Origin: Myxococcales bacterium | GTDB taxonomy: Bacteria; Myxococcota_A; Polyangia; Palsa-1104; SHYY01 | DNA length: 59,444 nt | Direction: 5' to 3' | NCBI GenBank assembly: GCA_009692555.1 | Contig: SHYY01000012.1 | Span: 1 to 59,444, forward strand | Notes under the pieces: model-generated | What the model was told of the DNA's origin: nothing | The model's database searches: none | The model's input: only the letters and a program-made list of their open reading frames with translations | Position numbers and translations under genes: made by a program | Shown: in pieces, positions 16,488 through 24,144 of the stretch | Layout: each line of letters begins with the position of its first letter | How positions within the stretch are numbered: position 1 is the first letter of the stretch

Positions 16488-16808
16488 CTAGCGCCGGAAC
16501 TTGAGGGAGGGTTCGATCCGGGCGGTCTCGGGGGCGATCGCGGGGAGGTCGGGCTCCTTCGCGAGCGACCCTTCGATGGTGCGGGCCAGCCCGACGCCCC
16601 CCGAGGAGGCCATCGCGTCCGCGAGCGCGCTGTCGAGCATCTCGCGGAACGTCCCGCCGGCGAACCCACCGTCGAGGGAGCCGCCCGCGGCACGCACCTC
16701 GGCGAGCACCTGGCGGAGAAAGTAGGCCTCCAGGGCCGACGCGGCGGTCTTGGTGTCGTCGCCGCCGTCGCGGGAGATGCTCTTCAGGTGCTCGAGGTCG
16801 ACGCGCAT
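16488..16808 (-). CDS. flgJ: FlgJ-type rod-binding protein (N-terminal domain only)
   Basis: 106 residues. ASALEAYFLRQVLAEVRAAG followed by GGTFREMLDSALADAMAS matches the FlgJ rod-binding domain (A-eFEs-fl--mL--mr, then -mldq-ls--la). The muramidase domain of enterobacterial FlgJ is absent, as usual outside gamma-proteobacteria. ATG at 16808 overlaps the flgI stop as TGATG. The gene looks intact. Confidence 0.85.
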   Translation of the reverse strand: MRVDLEHLKSISRDGGDDTKTAASALEAYFLRQVLAEVRAAGGSLDGGFAGGTFREMLDSALADAMASSGGVGLARTIEGSLAKEPDLPAIAPETARIEPSLKFRR

Positions 16809-17160
16809 CACAGCACCTGGATCTCGGCGTGGAGCGCGCCGGCCGCCTTGAGGGCCTGGAAGATCGCCACCAGATCGCGCGGCTTGACCCCGAGGGCGTT
16901 GAGCGCGGCGGCGATGTCCCCGACGGTGGTGGCCGGGCCAACGGCCTGGATCCGCCCCTCCTTCTCGACCACCTCGACGGTGCTCTCGGGGACCACCACG
17001 GTCTGACCGCCCTTCGAGAGCGGGTTCGGCTGCGACACCGCGGGGTGCTCGCTCACATGGACCGTCAGGCCGCCGTGGGCGATCGCCGCCACCCCGAGGA
17101 CGACGTTGGCGCCGACGACGACGGTGCCGGTGCGCTCGTCGATGATCACCCGCGCGGGCA
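16808..17160 (-). pseudogene. flgI: flgI 3' remnant (P-ring protein, C-terminal third)
   Basis: About 115 codons encode the conserved C-terminal end of FlgI: ARVIIDERTGTVVVGANV, then AHGGLTVHVSE, SQPNPLSKGGQTVVVPES, and ALNALGVKPRDLVAIFQALK. FlgI is normally ~370 residues and forms the periplasmic P ring. The first ~250 residues and the signal peptide are missing. Upstream the sequence joins directly to a signal-peptide start of another gene (flgH) around 17150-17165. A GTG near 17161 could start a cytoplasmic fragment but not a functional ring protein. Confidence 0.85.
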
Positions 17161-17205
17161 CGAGGCGGCGAGGAGCAGGGCGCAGGGGAGCATCCGGTGG
17201 GTCAT
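17146..17205 (-). pseudogene. flgH: flgH 5' remnant (L-ring lipoprotein signal peptide only)
   Basis: ATG at 17205 overlaps the flgA stop (ATGA) and reads MTHRMLPCALLLAASC, a lipoprotein signal with the lipobox LAASC. It is followed by PRG and a TGA at 17146-17148. In the canonical order flgA-flgH-flgI-flgJ this is where the L-ring lipoprotein FlgH should begin. Everything after the lipobox is missing and the DNA continues as flgI C-terminal sequence in another frame. The flgH assignment is inferred from order and the lipobox, since no mature FlgH sequence remains. Confidence 0.65.
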
Positions 17206-17885
17206 GGCATCTCTCCTCCGACGACGAGGGTGGTGCGATCGCTGAGGCGCCCGCGCACCAGGCGGCGGTCGCCGGGGATGCGCGCTCCGGCCAGTTCGCC
17301 GGGACGGGCCGGGCGCTCGAGCAGGCCGGCCAGGGTGATCACCGCACCGCCGCGACGGACGATCAGCTTCAGAGGCGTGCCCTGGGGCAGCGGCGCGGAC
17401 AGGGCGATGGCGTCGGCGTCGACGACGGAGCCGGCGAGGATCGATCGGTTCAAGGTGGCGCCGGCGAGCGCCGCGGGATCGAGCGGGCGATCCGCGCCAC
17501 CGCGCACCGCGCGATCCTCGACGGCGAGGTCACCGTTGGCGATGGCGGCGCCGGCGGTGAGGTCGCGGCGGGCCACCAGCACGCGCCGGAGCGGTGCCAG
17601 CTCGACGCGGGCGAAGCCCTTCGCCACCTCGCGCCCGCCGGTGCGGAGGGTCACGGTCACGCTCTGGGTGCCCGGGCGGGGCGCGGCGAGCCACGACACC
17701 GCCACCCCATCCGCGCGCATCCGGGCGAGGCGCTCCGGCAGCGTGATGTCGAGCAGCGCGATGCTCGCCGGGAGGCTCTCCGTGACGCGCTGCGCCGCGT
17801 TCGCGGTCGTTCCGGAGGCGCGCGTCGGCTCCACCGCCAGCGACGGGGAGGCAAGCAGCAGGAGCGCGCAGCAGAGGCGGCTCAT
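17202..17885 (-). CDS. flgA: FlgA, P-ring assembly chaperone
   Basis: 227 residues with a signal peptide (MSRLCCALLLLASPSLA) and a C-terminal SAF domain: RRVLVARRDLTAGAAIANGD, then GATLNRSILAGSVVDADAI and KLIVRRGGAVITLAG. FlgA assists FlgI polymerisation around the rod in the periplasm. The ATG at 17885 overlaps the flgG stop. The gene is intact, although flgI, which it serves, is reduced to a fragment. Confidence 0.88.
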   Translation of the reverse strand: MSRLCCALLLLASPSLAVEPTRASGTTANAAQRVTESLPASIALLDITLPERLARMRADGVAVSWLAAPRPGTQSVTVTLRTGGREVAKGFARVELAPLRRVLVARRDLTAGAAIANGDLAVEDRAVRGGADRPLDPAALAGATLNRSILAGSVVDADAIALSAPLPQGTPLKLIVRRGGAVITLAGLLERPARPGELAGARIPGDRRLVRGRLSDRTTLVVGGEMP

Positions 17886-18666
17886 CGCAGGTTCGCCGTC
17901 TGCTGGAGCATCTCGTCGGCGGCCTTGACCACGCGGGCGTTGACCTCGCAGGCGCGCTGGCCGGAGATGAGGTCGATCATCCCCTCGACCACCTTCACGT
18001 TCGACATCTCGAGCGTCCCCTGCGAGAGCGAGCCGATCCCGTTCTCGCCCGGCTTGCCGGTGATCGCCGTCCCCGACGCGGCGGTCTCGCGGAACAGGTT
18101 GCGGCCGGCGGCGGAGAGCCCGGCCGGGTTGGCGAAGGTGGCGAGCTCGATCTTGCCGGCGTCGGCGGGGGCGGCCTCGCCGGGGAGGATGACGCTGACC
18201 GTGCCATCGGCGCCGATCGAGACCGACTGCGCCTCGGCCGGGACAGTGATCTCCGAAGCCAGCGGGAAGCCGTCGGCGTTGACCAGCTTGCCCTCGTGGT
18301 CGAGCTTGAAGGCGCCGTCGCGGGTGTAGCCGGTCTGGCCGCCGGGAGCTTGATCGCGAAGAAGCCGTGGCCCTCGATGGCGACGTCGAGCGAGTTGCCG
18401 GTCTGGTGCAGATCGCCCTCGGTGTGCATGCGCTCGGTAGCCACGTTGCGCACGCCCATGCCGACCTGGGTGCCGGTGGGAGCGCGGGGGCCGTCGGCGG
18501 TGGCCACTCCGGGGGCCTTCAGCGTCTGGTACATGAGGTCCTGGAACTCGGCGCGGCTCTTCTTGAAGCCGGCGGTGGAGACGTTGGCGATGTTGTTGGC
18601 GGTGACGTCGAGGCGCGTCTGCTGCGCCTCCATGCCTGTCGCTGCCGTCGAGAGTGCGCGGATCAT
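17882..18666 (-). pseudogene. flgG: flgG (distal rod protein) with a one-base frameshift
   Basis: ATG at 18666, preceded by AGGAGG, gives MIRALSTAATGMEAQQTRLD and NNIANVSTAGFKKSRAEFQD, the FlgG N-terminus. After SLDVAIEGHGFFAIKLP the frame is lost near 18342-18346. Adding one G in a CCGGCGG run restores GGQTGYTRDGAFKLD and then the rest of FlgG up to EMLQQTANLR and a TGA at 17882-17884. That end includes the conserved SNVKVVEGMIDLISGQRA stretch. The open frame as it stands runs on as Arg/Ser/Pro-rich nonsense to 17995. The restored length would be about 261, normal for FlgG. A sequencing error is possible, but neighbours carry independent lesions. Confidence 0.85.
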
Positions 18667-18689
18667 GGGTTCCTCCTTGGGCCTTCGGG

Positions 18690-19400
18690 TCAGCTGTTTC
18701 CGATGCGGGCGCCGCGCTCGTCGATCTCGCGGTAGCTGTCGATCATCCGGTGGAGCGCCTCGTAGGTGCGCGAGATGCGGACAAGATCCACCATGCCGCG
18801 GACGACGTTGAAGTTCCCGGATTCGAGCGCGCCCGAGCGCACCTGGGAGGGTTCGCCACCCTCGATGGGAGAGCCGCGGGCGATGAACAGCCCGGCGCCC
18901 TCGCGACGGAGATCGGCGGGGTGGAAGCGCGCCACCGCGATCTGCCCGACCCGGCCGCCGTCGGCGTGGAGCGTTCCGTCGGCGTCCACGGTGAGATCGC
19001 CCGCGCCGAGGGGCACCGCGATCGTCCCCCCGTCGGCGGCGCGCACCGGATGGCCGGAGGCGTTGACCAGGCGCTGATGCTCGTCGACGCGGAAGTCGCC
19101 GGCCCGGGTGTAGCGCACGCCGCGCGGGGTCTCGACCGCGAACAGGCCGTCGCCGACGATCGCCAGGTCGAGGGGATTGCCGGTCTCGACCATCGCACCG
19201 GGCGTGGGATCGGAGGCGGAGCCGGCGACCTGCACCGACGCGGCGTCCTTGCTGCGCGCGCCGGCGAGCGCCTGGCCGAAGCTGACCCGCTCGGCGCGGT
19301 AGCCGGTGGTACCGGCGTTGGCGACGTTGCCCGCGGTGACGTCGAGGGCGTTCGACTGGGCGACAGCGCCGGAGAGCGCGATGTAGATCCCGTTGGCCAT
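18690..19400 (-). CDS. flgF: FlgF proximal rod protein
   Basis: 236 residues: MANGIYIALSGAVAQSNALD and GNVANAGTTGYRAERVSF form the rod-protein N-terminus, VGDGLFAVETPRGVRYTRAG is the central domain, and the C-terminus has GALESGNFNVVRGMVDL with YEALHRMIDSYREIDERG. The layout fits FlgF better than FlgG because of its length and position before flgG. Its ATG overlaps the stop of the sigma-factor fragment (TGATG). The gene appears intact. Confidence 0.85.
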   Translation of the reverse strand: MANGIYIALSGAVAQSNALDVTAGNVANAGTTGYRAERVSFGQALAGARSKDAASVQVAGSASDPTPGAMVETGNPLDLAIVGDGLFAVETPRGVRYTRAGDFRVDEHQRLVNASGHPVRAADGGTIAVPLGAGDLTVDADGTLHADGGRVGQIAVARFHPADLRREGAGLFIARGSPIEGGEPSQVRSGALESGNFNVVRGMVDLVRISRTYEALHRMIDSYREIDERGARIGNS

Positions 19401-19639
19401 CACGCCACCTCCGCGCCGGAGTCGAACTCGGCGCGCAGCCGGGTCAGCGCGCGGGCGTGCAGCTGGCAGACGCGCGACTCGCTCACCCCGAGGACGGCGC
19501 CGATCTCGGCGTAGCCGAACTCCTCGACGTAGTAGAGCGAGAGGACCGTTGCGTCGCGCTCGGCGAGCCGCGAGAGACATGTGTTGACCAGCCAGCGCTC
19601 GGGATTGACGTGCTCGGCGTGCCTCCGCTTTCGGCTCAC
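19400..19639 (-). pseudogene. fliA: fliA (sigma-28) fragment: region 4 only
   Basis: About 79 codons. LSRLAERDATVLSLYYVEEF and EIGAVLGVSESRVCQLHARA are the region 4 helix-turn-helix of FliA/WhiG-type sigma factors, which reads the -35 element. Regions 2 and 3, needed for core and -10 binding, are missing. The frame upstream of 19639 is antisense-like sequence overlapping the end of motA. A GTG at 19637-19639 overlaps the motA stop as GTGA, so a small region-4-only protein could be translated. I read it as a deletion remnant. Confidence 0.8.
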
Positions 19640-20436
19640 GACGCGCTCCGGGCGGGCTGCGCGACGCCACTTCCCTCGGCCACTTCGCCCTTCTTCTCGT
19701 GGACGAACGCCCCGAGCTTGCGCTCGATCAGCCGCGGATTCTCGCCGGCTGCGAGGGCACACACACCCTCGATCATCAGCTCCATCATGACCACCTGCTC
19801 GCGCGCCCGCGCCTTCAGCTTGGCCGACATGGGCAGGAAAAAGAGGTTGGCGGTGCCGACGCCGTACACCGTCGCCACGAAGGCCACCGCGATGCCGCCG
19901 CCGAGCTTCGAGGGATCGGAGAGGTTCTCCATGACGTGGATCAGCCCGAGCACGGCGCCGAGGATGCCCACCGTCGGTGAGTAGCCACCCGCCGCCTCCA
20001 GCACCTTGGCCGGCCCCTCGCTCTGCTCCTCGAGGTGGGTGAGCTCGAGCTCCAGCGCGCCGCGGAGGTCCTTGGCCTAGGTGCCGTCGACCGCCAGTTC
20101 GAGCGCGCGCCGCAGGAAGGGATCCGCGACGTTGCCGGCCTCCTTCTCGATCGAGACGAGGCCCTCGCGGCGCGCCTCGTTGGCGAGGGAGAGAATGGTC
20201 TGCACCACCGCCACCGCGTCGAGGGGGAGCGGCTTGAACACCTGCTTCAGATCGCGCAGTGCGCGCTTCAGCACCGATCCGGGGAACTGCACGACGACGG
20301 CGCCGAGCGTGCCCCCGAGGACGATGATGATCGCGGTCGGCTGGGCCAGCGATCCGAGGTGCCCTCCCTCGAGGAGGGTGCCGCCCGCGATGGTGCCGAG
20401 GGCGATCACGATCCCGGCGATTGTTGCGACGTCCAT
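19636..20436 (-). pseudogene. motA: motA (flagellar stator) with an in-frame amber stop
   Basis: From ATG 20436: MDVATIAGIVIALGTIAGGT and AIIIVLGGTLGAVVVQFPGS are the MotA N-terminus with its first membrane helices. A TAG at 20077-20079 stops it after ELAVDGT. The same frame continues unbroken as AKDLRGALELELTHLEEQSE, then YSPTVGILGAVLGLIHVMEN and GGIAVAFVATVYGVGTANLF, which carry the conserved TvGilGtv and ala-TlyG stator motifs, to a TGA at 19636. Glu (GAG) is the expected residue at the TAG. Restored length is 266, normal for MotA. A motB gene, which usually follows, is absent. Confidence 0.9.
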
Positions 20437-20457
20437 GGTGTACCTCCGACTGCGGGG

Positions 20458-20673
20458 TTATCCCTGAGCCTGGGGGGCGCGAGCGAGGTCGCCGGCGTGG
20501 ATGCGCCGGTGGAAGTCCAACGCCCGCTCGACCACCTCCTCGACCGGCTCCAGCACATGGATGCGGTCGCCGTTGAGGAGCGTGACCAGGGTGCCCGGAT
20601 CGCTCTCGACGCACGCGATGGCGTGGGCGTTGATCATCACCGGCTGGCGGTTGAAGCGAGTGAGTTGAATCAT
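20458..20673 (-). CDS. flbD: FlbD-family protein
   Basis: 71 residues beginning MIQLTRFNRQPVMINAHAIA, then DPGTLVTLLNGDRIHVLEPV, the standard FlbD/SwrD pattern (MI-ltrlng-e-iN--lIe-iE--PdT-itL-nG-k--V-e). In Gram-positives SwrD raises flagellar motor power. In most bacteria it is encoded just before motA, as here (21 bases before motA). It appears intact. Confidence 0.85.
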   Translation of the reverse strand: MIQLTRFNRQPVMINAHAIACVESDPGTLVTLLNGDRIHVLEPVEEVVERALDFHRRIHAGDLARAPQAQG

Positions 20674-20736
20674 TTGAAGGCTGCTTCGGCCGACGGGGAC
20701 GGCAGTTGAGGGTGGATCCGGCGGGCGGCGATCATT

Positions 20737-21996
20737 TCACCCGGCGAGGAGCGCGGCGGCGAACGGGAGCTTGAGCGTCTCGCCGTTGCCGCCGGCCGAC
20801 CAGAAGTCGAAGAGCTGGGTGGCGTGGCTGAACTGGAGCTCTACCATCTCGATCGCGCGGAGCAGCGTCCCCTGGTCCACCGGCGCCTCGCGGGAGGCGG
20901 CGTCGGCGACGGCGAAGAGGCGGATCAGCGCCTGGAGGCAGAGCACGGCGTGGAAGCCGGCGAGAACGCCAACGCGGAAGTACTCGGAGCTGTAGAAGAG
21001 CTTGTCGGCGATGTAGCTCACCCACAGCGGCTCGAGGTCGGCAGCCACGGGATCGAGGCGCGCCGCGCGGTCCTCGCCAAAGAGGGCGGCGCTGCCCGAG
21101 GCAGACTCGTCGGCGAAGCGGTAGCGATCCACCACCGTCTTCCACCAGCCCACCGACTCGGCCTTGAGGGGCCCCATCGCCAGGCGCCGGTGAAGGATCA
21201 TCTGGAGCACGCGCATGGGGACGTTGGCGTCGGGGTGGAGCACCGCCGGGACGCACTCGCGGAGGGTCGCGCCGCCGTCGCTGAGTAGGGCGTCGAGGTT
21301 GGCGCGCACCTCCTGCGGGCCGAGCCAGGCGTCACCGCGCGCGAGGTCGCCGAGCCAGAGGCGGGCGGCCATCACCCGCGCCGCCACCGACGGGCCGGGG
21401 AGCGCCAGCACCTCGCGCAGGCCGAGCATCAGCGCATCGAATCCGCCGGCGGTGACGCCGCTCCGGCGCTCGGGATCGAAGGCCGTGAAGTCGCTCTCGC
21501 CGAGCCGGGTGGTGGCCTGGCCGGGCGTCCACTCCACCCCGGCCGGATCGCGCACCAGCGCCAGGTTGCCGGCGGTGCGCTTGAGGGCGCCGATCATCCC
21601 GCTGCAGCCGAAGCTCGGGGCGAGGTGGCGCCCGGCGGGGCTGGTGGTGGCGGCCTTGGACGGGAAGCTCCGGCAGCCGACCGGCTTGGCCTCCGCGCCG
21701 AAGTGCTTGTGGATGTAGCAGAGGCGGTCGTCGTCGAGGAAGACGCAGGCGCTGTCGACCTGGCGGAGCATGGCGTCCTCGAGATCGGTCGGGCGCTCGC
21801 GGACGGTCATCGTCGCCGCTGCGTCGAAGGGCTTCGGGTGATCGCGGCGCGCGAGCAGGTCGGCCAGCCGCTTCCAGGTGACCCGGTCGACGGCGATGCC
21901 CCAGCCGGCCGAGCAGCAGGCGCCGCAGGAGGTGCACTCGAAGGCGGCGCGCGACGCGGGGGCGAAGAGGGGCAGCTTGCGCACGGCTCGCTTCAT
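20737..21996 (-). CDS. FliB/YkgJ-type CxxCxxCC protein (possible lysine N-methylase)
   Basis: 419 residues. The N-terminus has CTSCGACC at residues 21-28 followed by SAGWGIAVDRVTWKRL, then a second cysteine set: CVFLDDDRLCYIHKHFG and CRSFP. This is the YkgJ metal-cluster pattern shared with FliB, the enzyme that methylates flagellin lysines. The C-terminal ~250 residues are helical and unrecognised, similar in size to FliB proteins (~400). GGGAGG stands just upstream of ATG 21996. It ends ~60 bases before flbD and probably shares the transcript, which favours a flagellar role. No flagellin gene is visible, so its substrate is unknown. A plain YkgJ function cannot be excluded. Confidence 0.65.
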   Translation of the reverse strand: MKRAVRKLPLFAPASRAAFECTSCGACCSAGWGIAVDRVTWKRLADLLARRDHPKPFDAAATMTVRERPTDLEDAMLRQVDSACVFLDDDRLCYIHKHFGAEAKPVGCRSFPSKAATTSPAGRHLAPSFGCSGMIGALKRTAGNLALVRDPAGVEWTPGQATTRLGESDFTAFDPERRSGVTAGGFDALMLGLREVLALPGPSVAARVMAARLWLGDLARGDAWLGPQEVRANLDALLSDGGATLRECVPAVLHPDANVPMRVLQMILHRRLAMGPLKAESVGWWKTVVDRYRFADESASGSAALFGEDRAARLDPVAADLEPLWVSYIADKLFYSSEYFRVGVLAGFHAVLCLQALIRLFAVADAASREAPVDQGTLLRAIEMVELQFSHATQLFDFWSAGGNGETLKLPFAAALLAG

Positions 21997-22128
21997 GGCG
22001 TTCCTCCCGCGGCGGGTGTGGCGGTTCGTGCCCCTGGTTCGACCGCCCGCGGCAAAGCTTGAGGGGCTGGTGGGATTCGCCTATCTCCGCTTCTCAAATT
22101 CCGCCTGATCGCAGATAACTGTGCGCCG

Positions 22129-23295
22129 ATGTTCACGCTCCTTCGCCACGCTGACGTCTTTGCGCCCGCGCCGCTCGGACGGTGCGATCTGCTCGTCGCT
22201 GCGGGCAAGATCCTGGCGATCGCGCCTGACCTCGCCGCGCCCGCGGGTCATCCCTGCGAGACGGTCGATCTCGGTGGCCGGCGGCTGTGCCCCGGGATGA
22301 TCGACGCGCACGTCCATCTCACCGGGGGCGGAGGCGAGTCAGGACCGGCGTCGCGGGTTCCCCCGATCGGGCTCACCGCGTTGACGCGCGCCGGGATCAC
22401 CAGCTGCGTCGGCGTGCTCGGCACCGACGGCACGACGCGGACGATCGCGTCGCTAGTGGCGCGCACGCTCGGGCTGCGCGAGGAGGGGCTCTCGGCGTGG
22501 TGCTACACCGGCTCCTACGAGCTGCCGCTCCGCACGCTGACCGGGTCGGTGCGCTCCGATATCGTCTTCGTCGATCCGATCCTGGGCGTCGGCGAGCTGG
22601 CGATCTCCGACCACCGCTCGTCGCAGCCGACCTTCGACGAGATCCTGCGGATCGCGTCGGACTGCCATGTCGCGGGGATCCTCTCCGGCAAGGCGGGGAT
22701 CCTTCACCTGCATCTCGGCGACGGTGCGCGCGGTCTGGACCTGGTGCGGCGCGCGCTCGATACCAGCGAGATCCCGGCGCGAGTGTTCCAGCCCACCCAC
22801 GTCAACCGGAGGCGCGCGCTGTTCGAGGAGGCGCTCGCGCTCGCGCCGCGTGGCTGCACGGTCGACGTCACCGCATTTCCCGCGGAAGGAGAGAGCCTGA
22901 CCGCCGAGGAGGCGATCTCGCGCTACCTCCGGGCCGGGCTGCCGGTGGAGCGGATCACCTGCAGCTCCGACGGGGCGGGCTGCCTCCCCGTGTTCGACAC
23001 CGAGGGTCGGCTGATCGCGATGGACATCGGTCGCCCCGACTCTCTCCAGGAGGCGCTGCGCGGCCTGCTCGCGCTCGGCCACTCGCTCGCCGAGGCGCTG
23101 CCCCCCTTCACGTCGAACGTCGCGGCGCTCCTCCGGCTACCGCAAAAGGGGCGGATTGCCGTCGGTGGCGACGCCGATCTCTTCGTCCTCAACGAGGCGT
23201 CCCGCGTGTGCGATGTGATGGCTCGCGGTCGCTGGATGCTCCGCGGCGGCGAACCCACCGTTCCCGATCGTTTCGGAAGGGCAGACGCAAAGTGA
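22129..23295 (+). CDS. iadA: isoaspartyl (beta-aspartyl) dipeptidase, metal-dependent amidohydrolase
   Basis: 388 residues. It probably splits the beta-Asp-Arg dipeptides released from cyanophycin, giving Asp and Arg. Visible features are GMIDAHVHLTGGGGE with the metal pair HVH near 60, LAISDHRSSQPTFDE near 165, HLHLGDG, the THVNRR histidine near 225 and the catalytic Asp in CSSDGAG near 285. In E. coli IadA I recall a carbamylated Lys just before AISDH; here a Glu (GVGELAISDH) seems to take that place, which needs an alignment. First gene of the cyanophycin operon; it overlaps the next by GTGA. No clear ribosome site precedes ATG 22129. Confidence 0.9.
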   Translation: MFTLLRHADVFAPAPLGRCDLLVAAGKILAIAPDLAAPAGHPCETVDLGGRRLCPGMIDAHVHLTGGGGESGPASRVPPIGLTALTRAGITSCVGVLGTDGTTRTIASLVARTLGLREEGLSAWCYTGSYELPLRTLTGSVRSDIVFVDPILGVGELAISDHRSSQPTFDEILRIASDCHVAGILSGKAGILHLHLGDGARGLDLVRRALDTSEIPARVFQPTHVNRRRALFEEALALAPRGCTVDVTAFPAEGESLTAEEAISRYLRAGLPVERITCSSDGAGCLPVFDTEGRLIAMDIGRPDSLQEALRGLLALGHSLAEALPPFTSNVAALLRLPQKGRIAVGGDADLFVLNEASRVCDVMARGRWMLRGGEPTVPDRFGRADAK

Positions 23296-24137
23296 GTCCC
23301 GCCAGGATCGACGAAGGATGCGAGCGCGGCTACATCGTCCCCGTCGGTGGCGCGGAGGACAAGGTCGGGAGCGCCTCGATCCTGCGCCGCTTTGTCGAGG
23401 TCTCGGGCGGCGATGGCGCGCGCATCGCGATCATCCCCACCGCCTCCAGCCTCGACGACACTGGCGCGCGCTACCAGCGGATCTTCCTCGACCGCGGCGC
23501 CAGCGAGGCCAGCGTGCTCCCGTGGATCAACCGCGCCGACACGACGCGCCAGGACTGGCTCGCCATCCTCGACAACGCCACCGGCGTCTTCCTCACCGGC
23601 GGCAATCAGCTCCGCATCTCCAGCATCCTCGGCGGCACGCCCGTCGCAAAGGCGATCCGGCGCCTGAATGCGCGCGGGGTCACCGTCGGTGGCACCTCCG
23701 CCGGCGCCGCGGTCCTCTCCGAGCACATGATCGCCTACGGCGACGACGGCGGCACCCCGCGCGCCGGAGCGGCGACGCTCGCTCCGGGACTCGGAATGAC
23801 CAATCGGGTGGTCATCGACCAGCACTTCCGCCAGCGCGATCGGCTCGGGCGGCTCCTCACCGCGCTCGCTTACAACCCCTTCGCGATCGGCCTCGGCCTC
23901 GACGAGGACGCCGCCGCCTTCATCGGCCCCGACGAGCGGATCACCGTGGTGGGGTCGGGCGCGATCACGGTGGTCGACGCCGCCGCCCTCGAGCACTCGT
24001 CGATCGCCTCCACCGAGGTCGGCCAGCCGGTGTGCATGACCGGGATCCGCGTCCACATCCTCGTCGCCGGCGCCTCCTTCGACCTCCATCGGCGAGAGGC
24101 GCGGCCCCCCGACGCCGCCCCGCAGCGGAAAGGCTAG
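23292..24137 (+). CDS. cphB: cyanophycinase
   Basis: 281 residues from a GTG start that overlaps the iadA stop. S51-family serine exopeptidase that cuts cyanophycin into beta-Asp-Arg dipeptides. YIVPVGGAEDKVGSASILRR opens the protein. VFLTGGNQLRISSILGGTP and GGTSAGAAVLSEHMI carry the nucleophile Ser136, and GLGLDEDAAAFI follows. The N-terminus lacks a signal peptide, so it is intracellular, matching use of an internal store. Frame and length are typical (~270-290). Confidence 0.93.
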   Translation: MSPARIDEGCERGYIVPVGGAEDKVGSASILRRFVEVSGGDGARIAIIPTASSLDDTGARYQRIFLDRGASEASVLPWINRADTTRQDWLAILDNATGVFLTGGNQLRISSILGGTPVAKAIRRLNARGVTVGGTSAGAAVLSEHMIAYGDDGGTPRAGAATLAPGLGMTNRVVIDQHFRQRDRLGRLLTALAYNPFAIGLGLDEDAAAFIGPDERITVVGSGAITVVDAAALEHSSIASTEVGQPVCMTGIRVHILVAGASFDLHRREARPPDAAPQRKG

Positions 24138-24144
24138 TCCATTC

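Noticed and set aside
19400..20614. 404-codon frame reading through motA into the sigma fragment
   Set aside because: Only the last ~79 codons resemble a sigma factor; the rest is the out-of-frame shadow of motA.
22000..22128. Promoter for the cyanophycin operon (TTGAGG near 22058)
   Set aside because: No matching -10 box at the proper distance; too weak to list.
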